Below, one piece after another: positions 39,186 through 49,228 of a DNA stretch of 64,000 bases. Every line of letters starts with the position of its first letter. Positions within the stretch are counted from its first letter, which is position 1. Under the pieces are notes generated by a model. That model made no database searches. It saw only the letters and a program-made list of their open reading frames with translations, and was not told the DNA's origin. A program made the position numbers and the translations under genes. Source of the stretch: an uncultured Pelagibacteraceae bacterium (GTDB lineage Bacteria; Pseudomonadota; Alphaproteobacteria; Pelagibacterales; Pelagibacteraceae); contig CACMAX010000001.1 in assembly GCA_902611845.1 (NCBI GenBank), positions 145,445 to 209,444 on the forward strand, given 5' to 3'.

Positions 39186-39917
39186 TCAAAAAATAAACTT
39201 TTCATCTATTTCCTTAAGACCATTAATTAAAAAATTTTTCTTCTTAGTTAAAATATTATCTTTTTTAATTAATAAATCTATTTCTTTAAAGTTTGTTTTT
39301 AATAATGAATAAATTTCAGCCATATCTTCTTCAGCTGTGCTCATTGAATATTCTGTTAAAAAGCCTTTTGTAATTTCTAAATCTAAACCTAATAAATCAG
39401 TGCATGTAGAACATTCTGCGTATGAAAAATCTTTATTATTAAGTTCGCTCCACTTATTTTTTTCAAAAAGCTCTGGAAAACTGTTGTCAATCATATGAAA
39501 TATTTCATGATGGATCATTCTTTCGAAATAGCTTTGATTAAATGTTAAGTCTAAGATTAAAGTCCTGAATTTATTATCTGGTATACCTCCTGTATTAATG
39601 CCTGAAATTTCCAAGTTTTTGCAAAGAACTACAAATTTCAAATTTATTTTCCTTAAGAAATCTGAGTTATAATCTTTCAGATTATTTTGAACTGTATTAA
39701 ATTCACGATCCAAATCACTATTATTTATGCCGTTACATTTAATATTATTTGTATCACCTATAACAAAACCTCTTTTTGATGCCAAATATTTGATACCATT
39801 AACATCATCAATTTTATGAACTTCTAAATTTGGGATTTTAATTAAATTATATATTGCATCTGCATTTACATAAGAAAAGTTAAAAAATAATATAAATATT
39901 AATATAATATATCTCAT
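39186..39917 (-). CDS. Putative secreted zinc metallopeptidase-like protein
   Basis: Signal peptide; HHEIFHMIDN (HExxH). Confidence 0.6.
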   Translation of the reverse strand: MRYIILIFILFFNFSYVNADAIYNLIKIPNLEVHKIDDVNGIKYLASKRGFVIGDTNNIKCNGINNSDLDREFNTVQNNLKDYNSDFLRKINLKFVVLCKNLEISGINTGGIPDNKFRTLILDLTFNQSYFERMIHHEIFHMIDNSFPELFEKNKWSELNNKDFSYAECSTCTDLLGLDLEITKGFLTEYSMSTAEEDMAEIYSLLKTNFKEIDLLIKKDNILTKKKNFLINGLKEIDEKFIF

Positions 39918-39970
39918 TTTAATTATTTTGATGATATTAGATATAATATGAATGTGATAGGATTTATTTA

Positions 39971-40105
39971 ATGAAAAAAAGAAAAAGAAAAAAAAATATT
40001 AATAGAGATCACGAGTCAGTGCCTAAAATGTTTGCAAAAAAATACATATATTTTTATTATCCCTTCTTCTGGATCATTCTAATAATATTCTTATTACTAA
40101 AATGA
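39971..40105 (+). CDS. Small (44 aa) basic single-TM protein, start/stop overlapping the ureohydrolase gene
   Basis: Own reading: MKKRKRKKNINRDHESVPKMFAKKYIYFYYPFFWIILIIFLLLK*; ATGA overlap with start at 40102. Confidence 0.5.
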   Translation: MKKRKRKKNINRDHESVPKMFAKKYIYFYYPFFWIILIIFLLLK

Positions 40106-41055
40106 CAAAGACTAAAAAACCTATTCAGCCTGTTAGTGGCACAGAAGTGCCAAGATATGCGGGCCCTTCTACATTTGCAAGATTACCTGAGCTAAGAGAT
40201 GTAGAAAGTTGTAATGTTGCAATTGTTGGAGTTCCATTTGATTCAGGAACAAGTTATAGACCAGGTGCAAGATTTGGCCCACAAAGTATCAGACAAGCAT
40301 CTAGACATTTAAGGACTAATTATCATCCAAATTATGACGTAGAACCATTCAAAGTACAACAAGTTGCAGATGCAGGTGATATCACTTGTAATCCATTTAA
40401 CATTGATGAAGCCATCAAACAAATTGAAGTAGGGGCAACCGATTTATTAAATAAAGTTGGAGGAATAATAAGCCTTGGGGGAGATCACACAATTGCTGTG
40501 CCTTTACTTAGGGCAGCCAATAAAAAGAATAATGGACCTGTATCACTTGTTCATTTTGATGCCCATTTAGATACCTGGGATACCTACTTTGGAGCACCAT
40601 ATACCCACGGTACTCCATTTAGAAGAGCTCGTGAGGAAAATTTATTTTTAGATGACGCCTCTATGCATGTAGGTATAAGAGGTCCACTTTATAGCAGAGA
40701 TGATATAAAAAATGATGAAAGCTTTGGATTTAAAATTATTCATTGTGATGAATTTCAAACAGAAGGAATTGATAAAATTGTTGAAAGAATAAAAAATAGA
40801 GTAGGTGATAATGCATTATATCTGTCCATTGATATTGATGTATTAGATCCAGCATTTGCGCCAGGAACAGGAACACCTGAAATTGCAGGAATGACCACAA
40901 GAGAAATGGTAAATGTCCTTAGGGGTTTATCAGGTTTAAATTTGATTTCTGCAGATGTAGTAGAAGTTGCGCCTGCTTATGATCACGCAGAAGTCACCTC
41001 TCTTGCTGCAGCAACAATTGTTTATGAATTAACAAATTTATTTGCAAAATCATGA
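40102..41055 (+). CDS. speB: Ureohydrolase (agmatinase/guanidinobutyrase family)
   Basis: GGDHTIA, HFDAHLDTWDTYFG, SIDIDVLDPAFAPGTGTPE. Confidence 0.88.
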   Translation: MTKTKKPIQPVSGTEVPRYAGPSTFARLPELRDVESCNVAIVGVPFDSGTSYRPGARFGPQSIRQASRHLRTNYHPNYDVEPFKVQQVADAGDITCNPFNIDEAIKQIEVGATDLLNKVGGIISLGGDHTIAVPLLRAANKKNNGPVSLVHFDAHLDTWDTYFGAPYTHGTPFRRAREENLFLDDASMHVGIRGPLYSRDDIKNDESFGFKIIHCDEFQTEGIDKIVERIKNRVGDNALYLSIDIDVLDPAFAPGTGTPEIAGMTTREMVNVLRGLSGLNLISADVVEVAPAYDHAEVTSLAAATIVYELTNLFAKS

Positions 41056-41075
41056 AGAAAGGATAATTTGCGCGC

Positions 41076-42509
41076 ATGATTGAAAAGAGAAATTTTTATA
41101 TTAATGGTTCATGGGTTCCTCCAAAAAACCCAAAAGATATTGAGGTCATAAATCCAGCAACAGAAAAAAATTGTGCAGTAATTTCTTTAGGCAGCAAGGA
41201 AGACATTAATGATGCAGTTTTAGCAGCTAAAGAAGCATTTAAAACTTGGGGATTTACCTCTAAAGAAGAAAGATTGTCATTATTAGAAGTATTTTATTCA
41301 TTATATAAAAAAAGATGGAATGATATTACAGATGCAATTATTCAAGAGATGGGAGCACCAAAGGACTTTGCTTCAAAACTACAAACAGGAACTGGCGCAA
41401 GTCATACAAAATCATTTATTCGTTATCTAAAAGAATTTGAATTCGAAAAACCTTTGGGAGATCATGCAAAAAATCAAAGAATAATATACGAGCCTAAAGG
41501 TGTGTGTGCATTGATAACACCGTGGAACTGGCCAATAAATCAAGTTACTTTAAAAGTCATTCCTGCATTGGCCTCTGGTTGTACTATGATTTTAAAACCT
41601 TCAGAACTAGCACCCTTATCGGCAATGATTATAGCTGAGTTAATAGATGAAGCAAAATTTCCAAAAGGTGTTTTTAATTTAGTAAATGGAGATGGGGCAA
41701 TAACTGGTGATGCATTAACAAGTCATCCAGATGTTAATATGATTTCATTCACTGGCTCTACAAGAGCAGGGGCTTTAATTTCTCAAAATGCTGCAAAGGA
41801 CTTCAAAAGAGTAAGTTTGGAACTAGGAGGAAAAGGTGCAAATATTATATTTCAAGATGCAGATGCTGAAGCAATTGAAAGAGGTGCATTTAGATGTTTT
41901 AGAAATTCAGGACAATCATGTAATGCTCCTACAAGAATGCTTGTTGAAAAATCAATATATAATGAAGCGATAGAAAGACTGAGAAAATACGCAAATGAAT
42001 TTAAAGTAGATGATCCAAATAAAAATGGAGAGCATATTGGTCCTGTAATTTCTGAAACTCAATTCAATAAAATTCAAGGCTTAATTCAAAAAGGAATAGA
42101 TGAAGGAGCAAAATTAGTTGCAGGTGGAATTGGAAAACCAAACGGATTAAATGATGGTTATTATGTAAAACCGACAGTTTTTGCTGATGTAAAAAATGAA
42201 ATGGAAATTGCAAGAACAGAAATATTTGGTCCTGTTTTATCTGTTATTCCATTCGAAACTGAAGAAGAGGCAATTAAAATCGCAAATGATACTGATTATG
42301 GATTAACAAACTATATTCAAACTCAAGATAAGGAAAAAGTACAAAGAGTTGCCAGAAAACTTAGATCTGGAATGGTTGATGTAAATGGTGCTGGTATTGC
42401 AGTTGATGCACCTTTTGGAGGTTTTAAACATTCTGGAATTGGAAGGGAAGCAGGTAAAGAAGGATTGCTTGAATTTCTAGAAGTTAAATCTGTAGGTGGT
42501 TGGAATTAA
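41076..42509 (+). CDS. NAD(P)-dependent aldehyde dehydrogenase
   Basis: ELGGKGANIIF, SGQSCNAPTRM; close paralog of 15222..16655. Confidence 0.92.
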   Translation: MIEKRNFYINGSWVPPKNPKDIEVINPATEKNCAVISLGSKEDINDAVLAAKEAFKTWGFTSKEERLSLLEVFYSLYKKRWNDITDAIIQEMGAPKDFASKLQTGTGASHTKSFIRYLKEFEFEKPLGDHAKNQRIIYEPKGVCALITPWNWPINQVTLKVIPALASGCTMILKPSELAPLSAMIIAELIDEAKFPKGVFNLVNGDGAITGDALTSHPDVNMISFTGSTRAGALISQNAAKDFKRVSLELGGKGANIIFQDADAEAIERGAFRCFRNSGQSCNAPTRMLVEKSIYNEAIERLRKYANEFKVDDPNKNGEHIGPVISETQFNKIQGLIQKGIDEGAKLVAGGIGKPNGLNDGYYVKPTVFADVKNEMEIARTEIFGPVLSVIPFETEEEAIKIANDTDYGLTNYIQTQDKEKVQRVARKLRSGMVDVNGAGIAVDAPFGGFKHSGIGREAGKEGLLEFLEVKSVGGWN

Positions 42510-43693
42510 TTTATAGATTTATCTTTTACACCTTTTAAAAAGTCTAGACATTTCTTTAATTCACTAAGTTCTATATATTCATCAATTTTATGAGCTTGTT
42601 CAATCGAACCTGGTCCACAAACTACAGTGCTAATACCAACTTCTTGAAAGAGTCCAGCCTCTGTTCCAAATGAAACAGCTTCTCTTGAATTGTCACCAGT
42701 TATACTAGAAACAAATTCACAAGCTTCGGAATCGTTCAATCTATTAAATCCAACTACTTCGCCTATAATTTCTTTTTTAATATAGGCATCTGAAAAAACT
42801 TTTTTCATTTCTGGCAATAATTCTTTATCAACATAATCGTCTATTATTTGATTTACAAAATCTCCATCTTCTCTGACTACAGGTCTAGTTTCCCATTCAA
42901 CTTTACATTTATCAGCGATAACATTATGAGCTATACCACCTGAAACTCCACCAACTGATAATGTAGAATATGGTGGATTAAATATACAATCTTTAGGAGC
43001 TCTATCTTTTAGTTTTGATCTAATTTCTAGTAATTTATTTACATACCTCGATGCATATTCAACTGCATTGACACCTTGGCCTGGTTTAGAACTATGACCT
43101 GCTAAACCACCAAAGTGAACTGTATATTCATTCATACCTTTATGGGCATCAATGATTTTCATATTGGTTGGTTCACCAATAATACAAATACCATCTTTAA
43201 TATCTCTTTTTTTTAATTCTTTTATTAATAATGGTGCGCCGATGCATGCGGTTTCTTCATCGAATGTAAATGAAAAGTGAATGTCTCTATCTAAATTATT
43301 TTCTTTAAATACAGGAGCATATGCTAGAGCACATGCAATAAAACCTTTCATATCACAAGAACCTCTCCCAAATAATTTCTCATTTTTTATAGTTGCAACA
43401 AATGGATCAGTAGACCAGCCTTTTGAAACAGGGACTACATCTGTATGACCTGAAAGAATAATAGGTTTTTTACCATTTCCATTTTTAGATTTTAAAGAAG
43501 CAAAAAGATTAACTCTTTTTTTATCACCATCAAAAATTCTAAATGAAGTTGCTCCTAAATTTTTTAAAATATCATCACAATAATTAATGAGACTATTATT
43601 ATCGTTTCCAGAAATAGTTTTGAAAGCAATCAAATCTGTCAATATTCGTATCGAATCTTTATAAATTTTATCAGGATTATTTTCTGTACTCAT
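42506..43693 (-). CDS. argE: M20-family deacylase, acetylornithine deacetylase-like
   Basis: LSGHTDVVPVSKGWSTDPF, GRGSCDMKGFIA, GEPTNMKI. Confidence 0.88.
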   Translation of the reverse strand: MSTENNPDKIYKDSIRILTDLIAFKTISGNDNNSLINYCDDILKNLGATSFRIFDGDKKRVNLFASLKSKNGNGKKPIILSGHTDVVPVSKGWSTDPFVATIKNEKLFGRGSCDMKGFIACALAYAPVFKENNLDRDIHFSFTFDEETACIGAPLLIKELKKRDIKDGICIIGEPTNMKIIDAHKGMNEYTVHFGGLAGHSSKPGQGVNAVEYASRYVNKLLEIRSKLKDRAPKDCIFNPPYSTLSVGGVSGGIAHNVIADKCKVEWETRPVVREDGDFVNQIIDDYVDKELLPEMKKVFSDAYIKKEIIGEVVGFNRLNDSEACEFVSSITGDNSREAVSFGTEAGLFQEVGISTVVCGPGSIEQAHKIDEYIELSELKKCLDFLKGVKDKSIN

Positions 43694-43718
43694 TTACAAA
43701 TCATTATATATTAAATTT

Positions 43719-44060
43719 ATGAAAGAACAAATTACGTATAAAGATTTTGATAAAGTAGATATTAGATTGGGAACAATTATTTCTGTAAGAAAAAATGAAA
43801 AAGCAAGAAAACCTTCATTAGTTGTAGAAGTTGATTTTGGAGAAAAGATAGGGATAAAACAATCTTCAGCTCAAATCACTCATTATTATAATGAAGAGAA
43901 TCTTAAAGGAAAACAAGTAATCGGTGTTTGTAATTTTGCAGAAAAAAATATTGCAGGAGTTGTTTCGCAAGTATTAATTCTTGGAGCTATAGATGCAGAG
44001 GGTAGAGTAACTTTAGTTCATCCATCTCAAGAAGCAGAGAATGGATTACCGATTGCTTAA
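43719..44060 (+). CDS. csaA: CsaA-like tRNA-binding protein
   Basis: FDKVDIRLGTIISVRKNEKARKPSL..., KQSSAQITHYYNEENLKGKQVIGVCNF. Confidence 0.88.
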   Translation: MKEQITYKDFDKVDIRLGTIISVRKNEKARKPSLVVEVDFGEKIGIKQSSAQITHYYNEENLKGKQVIGVCNFAEKNIAGVVSQVLILGAIDAEGRVTLVHPSQEAENGLPIA

Positions 44061-44651
44061 ATGCATCCAGAATTTTTATCATTAAGTTTATTTTTTTTTG
44101 TTACCAGTTGCTCACCTGGCCCAAATAATATTGTTGCATCTCATTCAGGTTTTAATCATGGAGTAAAAAAAACTATACCTCTAATGTTAGGTGTTATATT
44201 TGGTTTTACTTCAATGTTATCTTTAGTCAATTTTGGGCTAATTAATATTTTTAAATTATATCCAATAATTCAAAAAATTTTAGTTTTTACAGGCTCTGCA
44301 TTTCTAGTTTATTTGGCTTACAGAATTTCATTTTCTAAATCATCAAATCAAAAAGAAAAATTAGAACCTGTTAAATTTATAGAAACATTTCTTTTTCAAT
44401 TCTTAAATCCTAAAGGAGTAATCGTTGCAATTATTGCAGTATCAACTTATATCGAATCTGGAGATAACTTTTTTACTTATTCTTTCTGGCTCCTAACTTC
44501 TGCCTTTTTTTTTGCTATATTTAGTATCTTATTCTGGACTTTAATTGGTAAATTTATGAGAAAATTCGCGACAAATGAGAAATTTATTAAATGGTTCAAT
44601 TATGTTATGTCAGCGCTTTTATTAGGCTGCATAGCTACATTTTATTATTAA
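44061..44651 (+). CDS. LysE/RhtB-family amino-acid exporter
   Basis: SCSPGPNNIVASHSGFNHG motif, multi-TM. Confidence 0.85.
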   Translation: MHPEFLSLSLFFFVTSCSPGPNNIVASHSGFNHGVKKTIPLMLGVIFGFTSMLSLVNFGLINIFKLYPIIQKILVFTGSAFLVYLAYRISFSKSSNQKEKLEPVKFIETFLFQFLNPKGVIVAIIAVSTYIESGDNFFTYSFWLLTSAFFFAIFSILFWTLIGKFMRKFATNEKFIKWFNYVMSALLLGCIATFYY

Positions 44652-44653
44652 AT

Positions 44654-47323
44654 ATGAAACCAGGAGACAAAAACTCGTTCAATTCGTTAACTAAAATTTC
44701 AGTTAATGGCAAAAGTTATAATTTTTACTCACTGAAAGAGGCTGAGAAAAATGGTTTAGCAGGTATATCAAAGCTTCCAAAATCATTGAAGGTCTTACTT
44801 GAGAATTTGTTAAGATTTGAGGACGATATAACGGTTAATAAAAATCAAATTGAAGCTATTAAAGATTGGTTAAAATCTAAAAGTTCTAATACAGAAATTG
44901 CATACAGGCCTGCGAGAGTTTTACTTCAAGATTATACTGGAATTCCTGCGGTTGCAGATTTAGCTGCAATGAGAGAGGCTGTAAAAGAAAAAAATAAAGA
45001 TCCAAGCACTATCAATCCATTATCATCAGTTGATTTGGTAATTGATCACTCTGTACAAGTAGATAAATTTGCAAATAAAAATTCTTTAAAAGAAAATGTT
45101 GATATTGAATTTAATCGGAATGCTGAAAGATATTCTTTTCTCAAATGGGGGCAACAAGCATTCAATAATTTTAGAATAGTTCCACCGGGAACTGGAATAT
45201 GTCATCAAGTTAATTTGGAATACCTTTCAAAAGTTGTTTGGAATGAAAAATATAAAGATGAAGAATACATATTTCCAGACACTTTGGTTGGAACAGATAG
45301 TCATACAACTATGGTAAATGGTTTATCTGTTTTGGGTTGGGGAGTAGGCGGAATTGAAGCTGAAGCTGGAATGTTAGGTCAACCTATTTCAATGTTAATT
45401 CCCGAAGTTATTGGATTTGAAATGAAGTCAAAAATGCCAGAGGGTACTACAGCAACTGATCTTGTTTTAACAGTAGTTAAAATGTTGAGAGACAAGGGAG
45501 TTGTTGGAAAGTTTGTTGAATTCTATGGCGAAGGACTAAAAAATCTGACTTTAGCAGATAGAGCTACTATAGCAAATATGGCACCTGAGTATGGTGCAAC
45601 TTGTGGTTTTTTCCCAATTGATGATGAAACTTTAAAATATTTAAAATTCTCAGGAAGAGATGATCAAAATGTTGAAATTGTAAAAAAGTATGCTCAAGAA
45701 CAAGGACTTTGGGCAAGTTTAGATGTTGAATTTACAGACACACTATCTTTAGACATGTCAACTATAGTACCAACTATTTCTGGACCAAAACGTCCTCAGG
45801 ATAAAGTTCTACTTACTAACGCATCATCAAATTTTAAAAAAGTATTTTCAGAAATTACAAAAAAAGAAGAGCCAAATATTTATGATGTTGAAAAAGAAGA
45901 TTTTAAAATAACCGATGGCGATGTGTTAATTGCTGCAATCACTTCTTGTACTAATACTTCCAATCCAAGCGTACTAATTGGAGCAGGTTTATTAGCAAAA
46001 AATGCAATTGAAAAAGGTTTAATGACTAAGCCCTGGGTAAAAACATCTTTGGCACCTGGATCACAAGTAGTTACAGATTATCTAGAAAAAGCTGGGCTAA
46101 ATATTTATTTAGATAAGTTAGGTTTTAATTTAGTTGGTTATGGATGCACCACTTGTATTGGTAATTCAGGTCCATTAGCCGATAATATCTCAGATTCCAT
46201 AAAAACTAATAATATTTATGCTGTCTCGGTTTTATCTGGAAACAGAAACTTTGAAGGAAGAATTTCACCTTTAATAAAAGCAAATTATTTAGCGTCTCCA
46301 CCATTAGTCGTTGCTTATGCAATAGCAGGAACTATGAGATTTGATTTGTATAAGGATCCATTAGGTAAAGATAAAGATGGTAAAGATGTTTTTTTAAAAG
46401 ATATATGGCCATCTAACAAAGAAATAGAAGAAACATTGAGAAATTCGTTAAATGCAGAAATGTTTATAAAAAGATACTCAAATGTTTCTCAAGGACCAGA
46501 ACAATGGCAAAAAATTAAAACAGAAGAAACCAATATTTATAATTGGGAAGATAATTCAACATATGTAAAAAAACCTCCATTTTTTGATAATCTTCCTGAT
46601 AAACCTGAAGGATTTAAAGAAATTAAGGATGCAAGACCACTATTAATATTAGGTGATAGCATTACCACTGATCATATTTCACCTGCTGGATCAATTCAAA
46701 AAGATAGTCCGACTGGAGAATATTTTATGAAACATCAAATACTTCCTAAAGACTATAATTCCTATGGAGCAAGAAGAGGCAATCATGAGGTTATGATGAG
46801 AGGGACTTTTGCTAATATAAGAATTAGAAATGAAATGGCACCTGGTACTGAGGGTGGTTTTACAAAGTTGTACCCTGAGGAAAAAGTAATGCCAGTATAT
46901 GATGCGGTTGTTGAATATAAAAAAAGAGGTACCGATTTAGTTGTAATTGGTGGTAAAGAGTATGGAACTGGTTCCTCAAGAGATTGGGCGGCCAAAGGAA
47001 CTAAACTTTTAGGTATAAAAGCTGTTTTTGCAGAAAGTTTTGAGAGAATTCATAGATCAAATCTTATAGGAATGGGTATACTACCATTACAGTTTAAAGA
47101 TGGAATAAATAGAACTAATCTAAAATTAGATGGCTCAGAACTATTTTCTATTATTGACTTAGAGAAAGGCATAGATCCTAGAGATGAAGTTGATGTTGAA
47201 ATCAAATATGTCTCTGGAGACATCAAGAGAATTAAAATGTTAAGTAGAATAGATACTAAGAACGAATTAGAGTATTACAAAAATGGTGGAATTTTACAAT
47301 ATGTACTTAGGAACATGATTTAA
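44654..47323 (+). CDS. acnA: Aconitate hydratase A
   Basis: GTDSHTTMVNGL, TSCTNTSNPSV, GCTTCIGNSGPL, GSSRDWAAKG; ORF-track start at 44591 overlaps lysE, ATG at 44654 preferred. Confidence 0.95.
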   Translation: MKPGDKNSFNSLTKISVNGKSYNFYSLKEAEKNGLAGISKLPKSLKVLLENLLRFEDDITVNKNQIEAIKDWLKSKSSNTEIAYRPARVLLQDYTGIPAVADLAAMREAVKEKNKDPSTINPLSSVDLVIDHSVQVDKFANKNSLKENVDIEFNRNAERYSFLKWGQQAFNNFRIVPPGTGICHQVNLEYLSKVVWNEKYKDEEYIFPDTLVGTDSHTTMVNGLSVLGWGVGGIEAEAGMLGQPISMLIPEVIGFEMKSKMPEGTTATDLVLTVVKMLRDKGVVGKFVEFYGEGLKNLTLADRATIANMAPEYGATCGFFPIDDETLKYLKFSGRDDQNVEIVKKYAQEQGLWASLDVEFTDTLSLDMSTIVPTISGPKRPQDKVLLTNASSNFKKVFSEITKKEEPNIYDVEKEDFKITDGDVLIAAITSCTNTSNPSVLIGAGLLAKNAIEKGLMTKPWVKTSLAPGSQVVTDYLEKAGLNIYLDKLGFNLVGYGCTTCIGNSGPLADNISDSIKTNNIYAVSVLSGNRNFEGRISPLIKANYLASPPLVVAYAIAGTMRFDLYKDPLGKDKDGKDVFLKDIWPSNKEIEETLRNSLNAEMFIKRYSNVSQGPEQWQKIKTEETNIYNWEDNSTYVKKPPFFDNLPDKPEGFKEIKDARPLLILGDSITTDHISPAGSIQKDSPTGEYFMKHQILPKDYNSYGARRGNHEVMMRGTFANIRIRNEMAPGTEGGFTKLYPEEKVMPVYDAVVEYKKRGTDLVVIGGKEYGTGSSRDWAAKGTKLLGIKAVFAESFERIHRSNLIGMGILPLQFKDGINRTNLKLDGSELFSIIDLEKGIDPRDEVDVEIKYVSGDIKRIKMLSRIDTKNELEYYKNGGILQYVLRNMI

Positions 47324-47967
47324 TGGATGAAGATATTGAAATAATAAATACCCAAACACGTAATGAAAAAATTAAAAACTTTTTCATAAATAATAAAAAT
47401 TCTATAGTTTCGATATTAGTAATAATTATTTTGACTTTAATTGGTTACTTTTCTTTTGAAGAATATCAATCTAGTAAAAGAGAAAAATTAGCCGATAAAT
47501 ACGACTTAGCTGTAATAAGATATGAAGCTGATAATAAATATAATGTGATCCCAGATCTTAAAGAGGTGATTAATGCTAAAGACAAAACATATTCTCCTCT
47601 AGCTTTTTATTTTTTGCTAGATAACGATTTGATAAATTCAAAAGATGAAATTAACAATTATTTTGATATTTTAATTAATGATATTGGCTTGGATAAAAAG
47701 TTTAAAGAGCTAACAATCTTTAAAAAAGGCCTATATAATTCAGATTTTTCAGATGAAAATGAATTGTTAGCTATTTTTAATCCTTTAATTAAAGCGGATA
47801 GTATATGGAAACCACATAGTCTTTATATTATGGCAGAATATTATTTATCAAAAAATCAAATGCAAAAATCAAAAGAATTTTTTGAGCAAATAGTTAGTCT
47901 TGAAAATAATAACTCTAAAATAAAAACCAAAGCTCAAAAAAGGCTAAGATCAAGTTTCAGTGAGTAG
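47323..47967 (+). CDS. YfgM-like membrane-anchored TPR-type protein
   Basis: Single N-terminal TM, helical C-terminal domain, immediately upstream of bamB. Confidence 0.6.
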   Translation: MDEDIEIINTQTRNEKIKNFFINNKNSIVSILVIIILTLIGYFSFEEYQSSKREKLADKYDLAVIRYEADNKYNVIPDLKEVINAKDKTYSPLAFYFLLDNDLINSKDEINNYFDILINDIGLDKKFKELTIFKKGLYNSDFSDENELLAIFNPLIKADSIWKPHSLYIMAEYYLSKNQMQKSKEFFEQIVSLENNNSKIKTKAQKRLRSSFSE

Positions 47968-49228
47968 GATAGTATTATATTTCGTCTTTTTACTTTTATT
48001 ATCAAGTTGTGGTCAAAGTAATAAATCTGTAGAAAATACTAATTCTAAAATTTTATTTGAAGAAATTAAACCAATTCAACAACAATTAAATCCCAATACA
48101 CAAATAAATCTATCTAAATTTGTTAAAGATAATAGTTTTATAAATAATAATACAAATAATAATGGAAATATAAACTTTGAGCCAACATTTAAAAAAAAGA
48201 AAACGTTTAAATTCTCAAAGATTAAACAATTTAATTCAATTGATACAGATATTTTATTTATCGAAAATAATGATCTTATTTATTTTGATAACAAAGGCAC
48301 AATATTTAGAATTAATGAAAATTTTGAAACTTTGTGGAAAGCAAATCATTACTCAAAGAAAGAGAGAAAACTTAATCCAATATTATATTTTAATTATATA
48401 GATAATAAAATTCTTACCGTAGATACTCTTTCAAATATTTTTTCATTTAATTTAGATAATGGGGAACTAAACTGGAAGAAGGATAGTCTATCTCCATTTA
48501 ATTCAAATATTGCTATAAAAAATGATAAATTTGTTACTGTTGATTTTGATAATGTAATCAGATGTTTCTCAATATTAGATGGAAATGAATTATGGAATTT
48601 TAAAACAGAAAACACATTCATTAAATCTCAAAAAAAATTATCTGTAATTATTAAAGATGACATTGTTTATTCACTTAATAATTTAGGTGATCTTACGGCA
48701 TTAAATATTAATGATGGGAGTTTAGTTTGGCAAACACCTACTCAGAGCAACGAAATATTCTTAAATGCATTTAGTCTAAAAAATTCAGAAATGATTTTGA
48801 ATAATGAAACAATATATTTTTCAAATAACAAAAATGAGCTATTCTCAATTGATACAAGAACTGGCATAGTAAAATGGAAACAAAATGTAAATTCCAGTTT
48901 AAAGCCTACGATTTCTGAAAATTATATTTTTAATATTTCTGAGGAAGGATATTTATTTGTAATTGATACTGAGACTGGAAATATAATAAGGATAACTGAT
49001 GTTTTCTCGACTTTTAAAAAAAGAGAAAAAATTAAACCGATAGGTTTTGTTATTGCTAAAAATAAAATTTATTTGTCTACCGATAATGGACGAATTTTGA
49101 TTATTAATTTAACTAATTCTGAAACAGAGAAAGTAATTAAATTTAATAATGAAAAAATATCTAGGCCATTTATTAATAATGCTAATATTTTTTTAATTAA
49201 AAATAATGGAATTATAAGATCAAATTAA
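47960..49228 (+). CDS. bamB: PQQ-like beta-propeller lipoprotein, outer-membrane assembly factor BamB-like
   Basis: Lipobox LLLSSCG; repeated GELNWKKDS / GNELWNF / GSLVWQT / GIVKWKQN propeller motifs. Confidence 0.8.
   Translation: MSRIVLYFVFLLLLSSCGQSNKSVENTNSKILFEEIKPIQQQLNPNTQINLSKFVKDNSFINNNTNNNGNINFEPTFKKKKTFKFSKIKQFNSIDTDILFIENNDLIYFDNKGTIFRINENFETLWKANHYSKKERKLNPILYFNYIDNKILTVDTLSNIFSFNLDNGELNWKKDSLSPFNSNIAIKNDKFVTVDFDNVIRCFSILDGNELWNFKTENTFIKSQKKLSVIIKDDIVYSLNNLGDLTALNINDGSLVWQTPTQSNEIFLNAFSLKNSEMILNNETIYFSNNKNELFSIDTRTGIVKWKQNVNSSLKPTISENYIFNISEEGYLFVIDTETGNIIRITDVFSTFKKREKIKPIGFVIAKNKIYLSTDNGRILIINLTNSETEKVIKFNNEKISRPFINNANIFLIKNNGIIRSN

Noticed and set aside
44591-44653. N-terminal extension of the aconitase ORF (MVQLCYVSAFIRLHSYILLLN)
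   Set aside because: Out-of-frame overlap with the LysE-family gene; ATG at 44654 is the plausible start.
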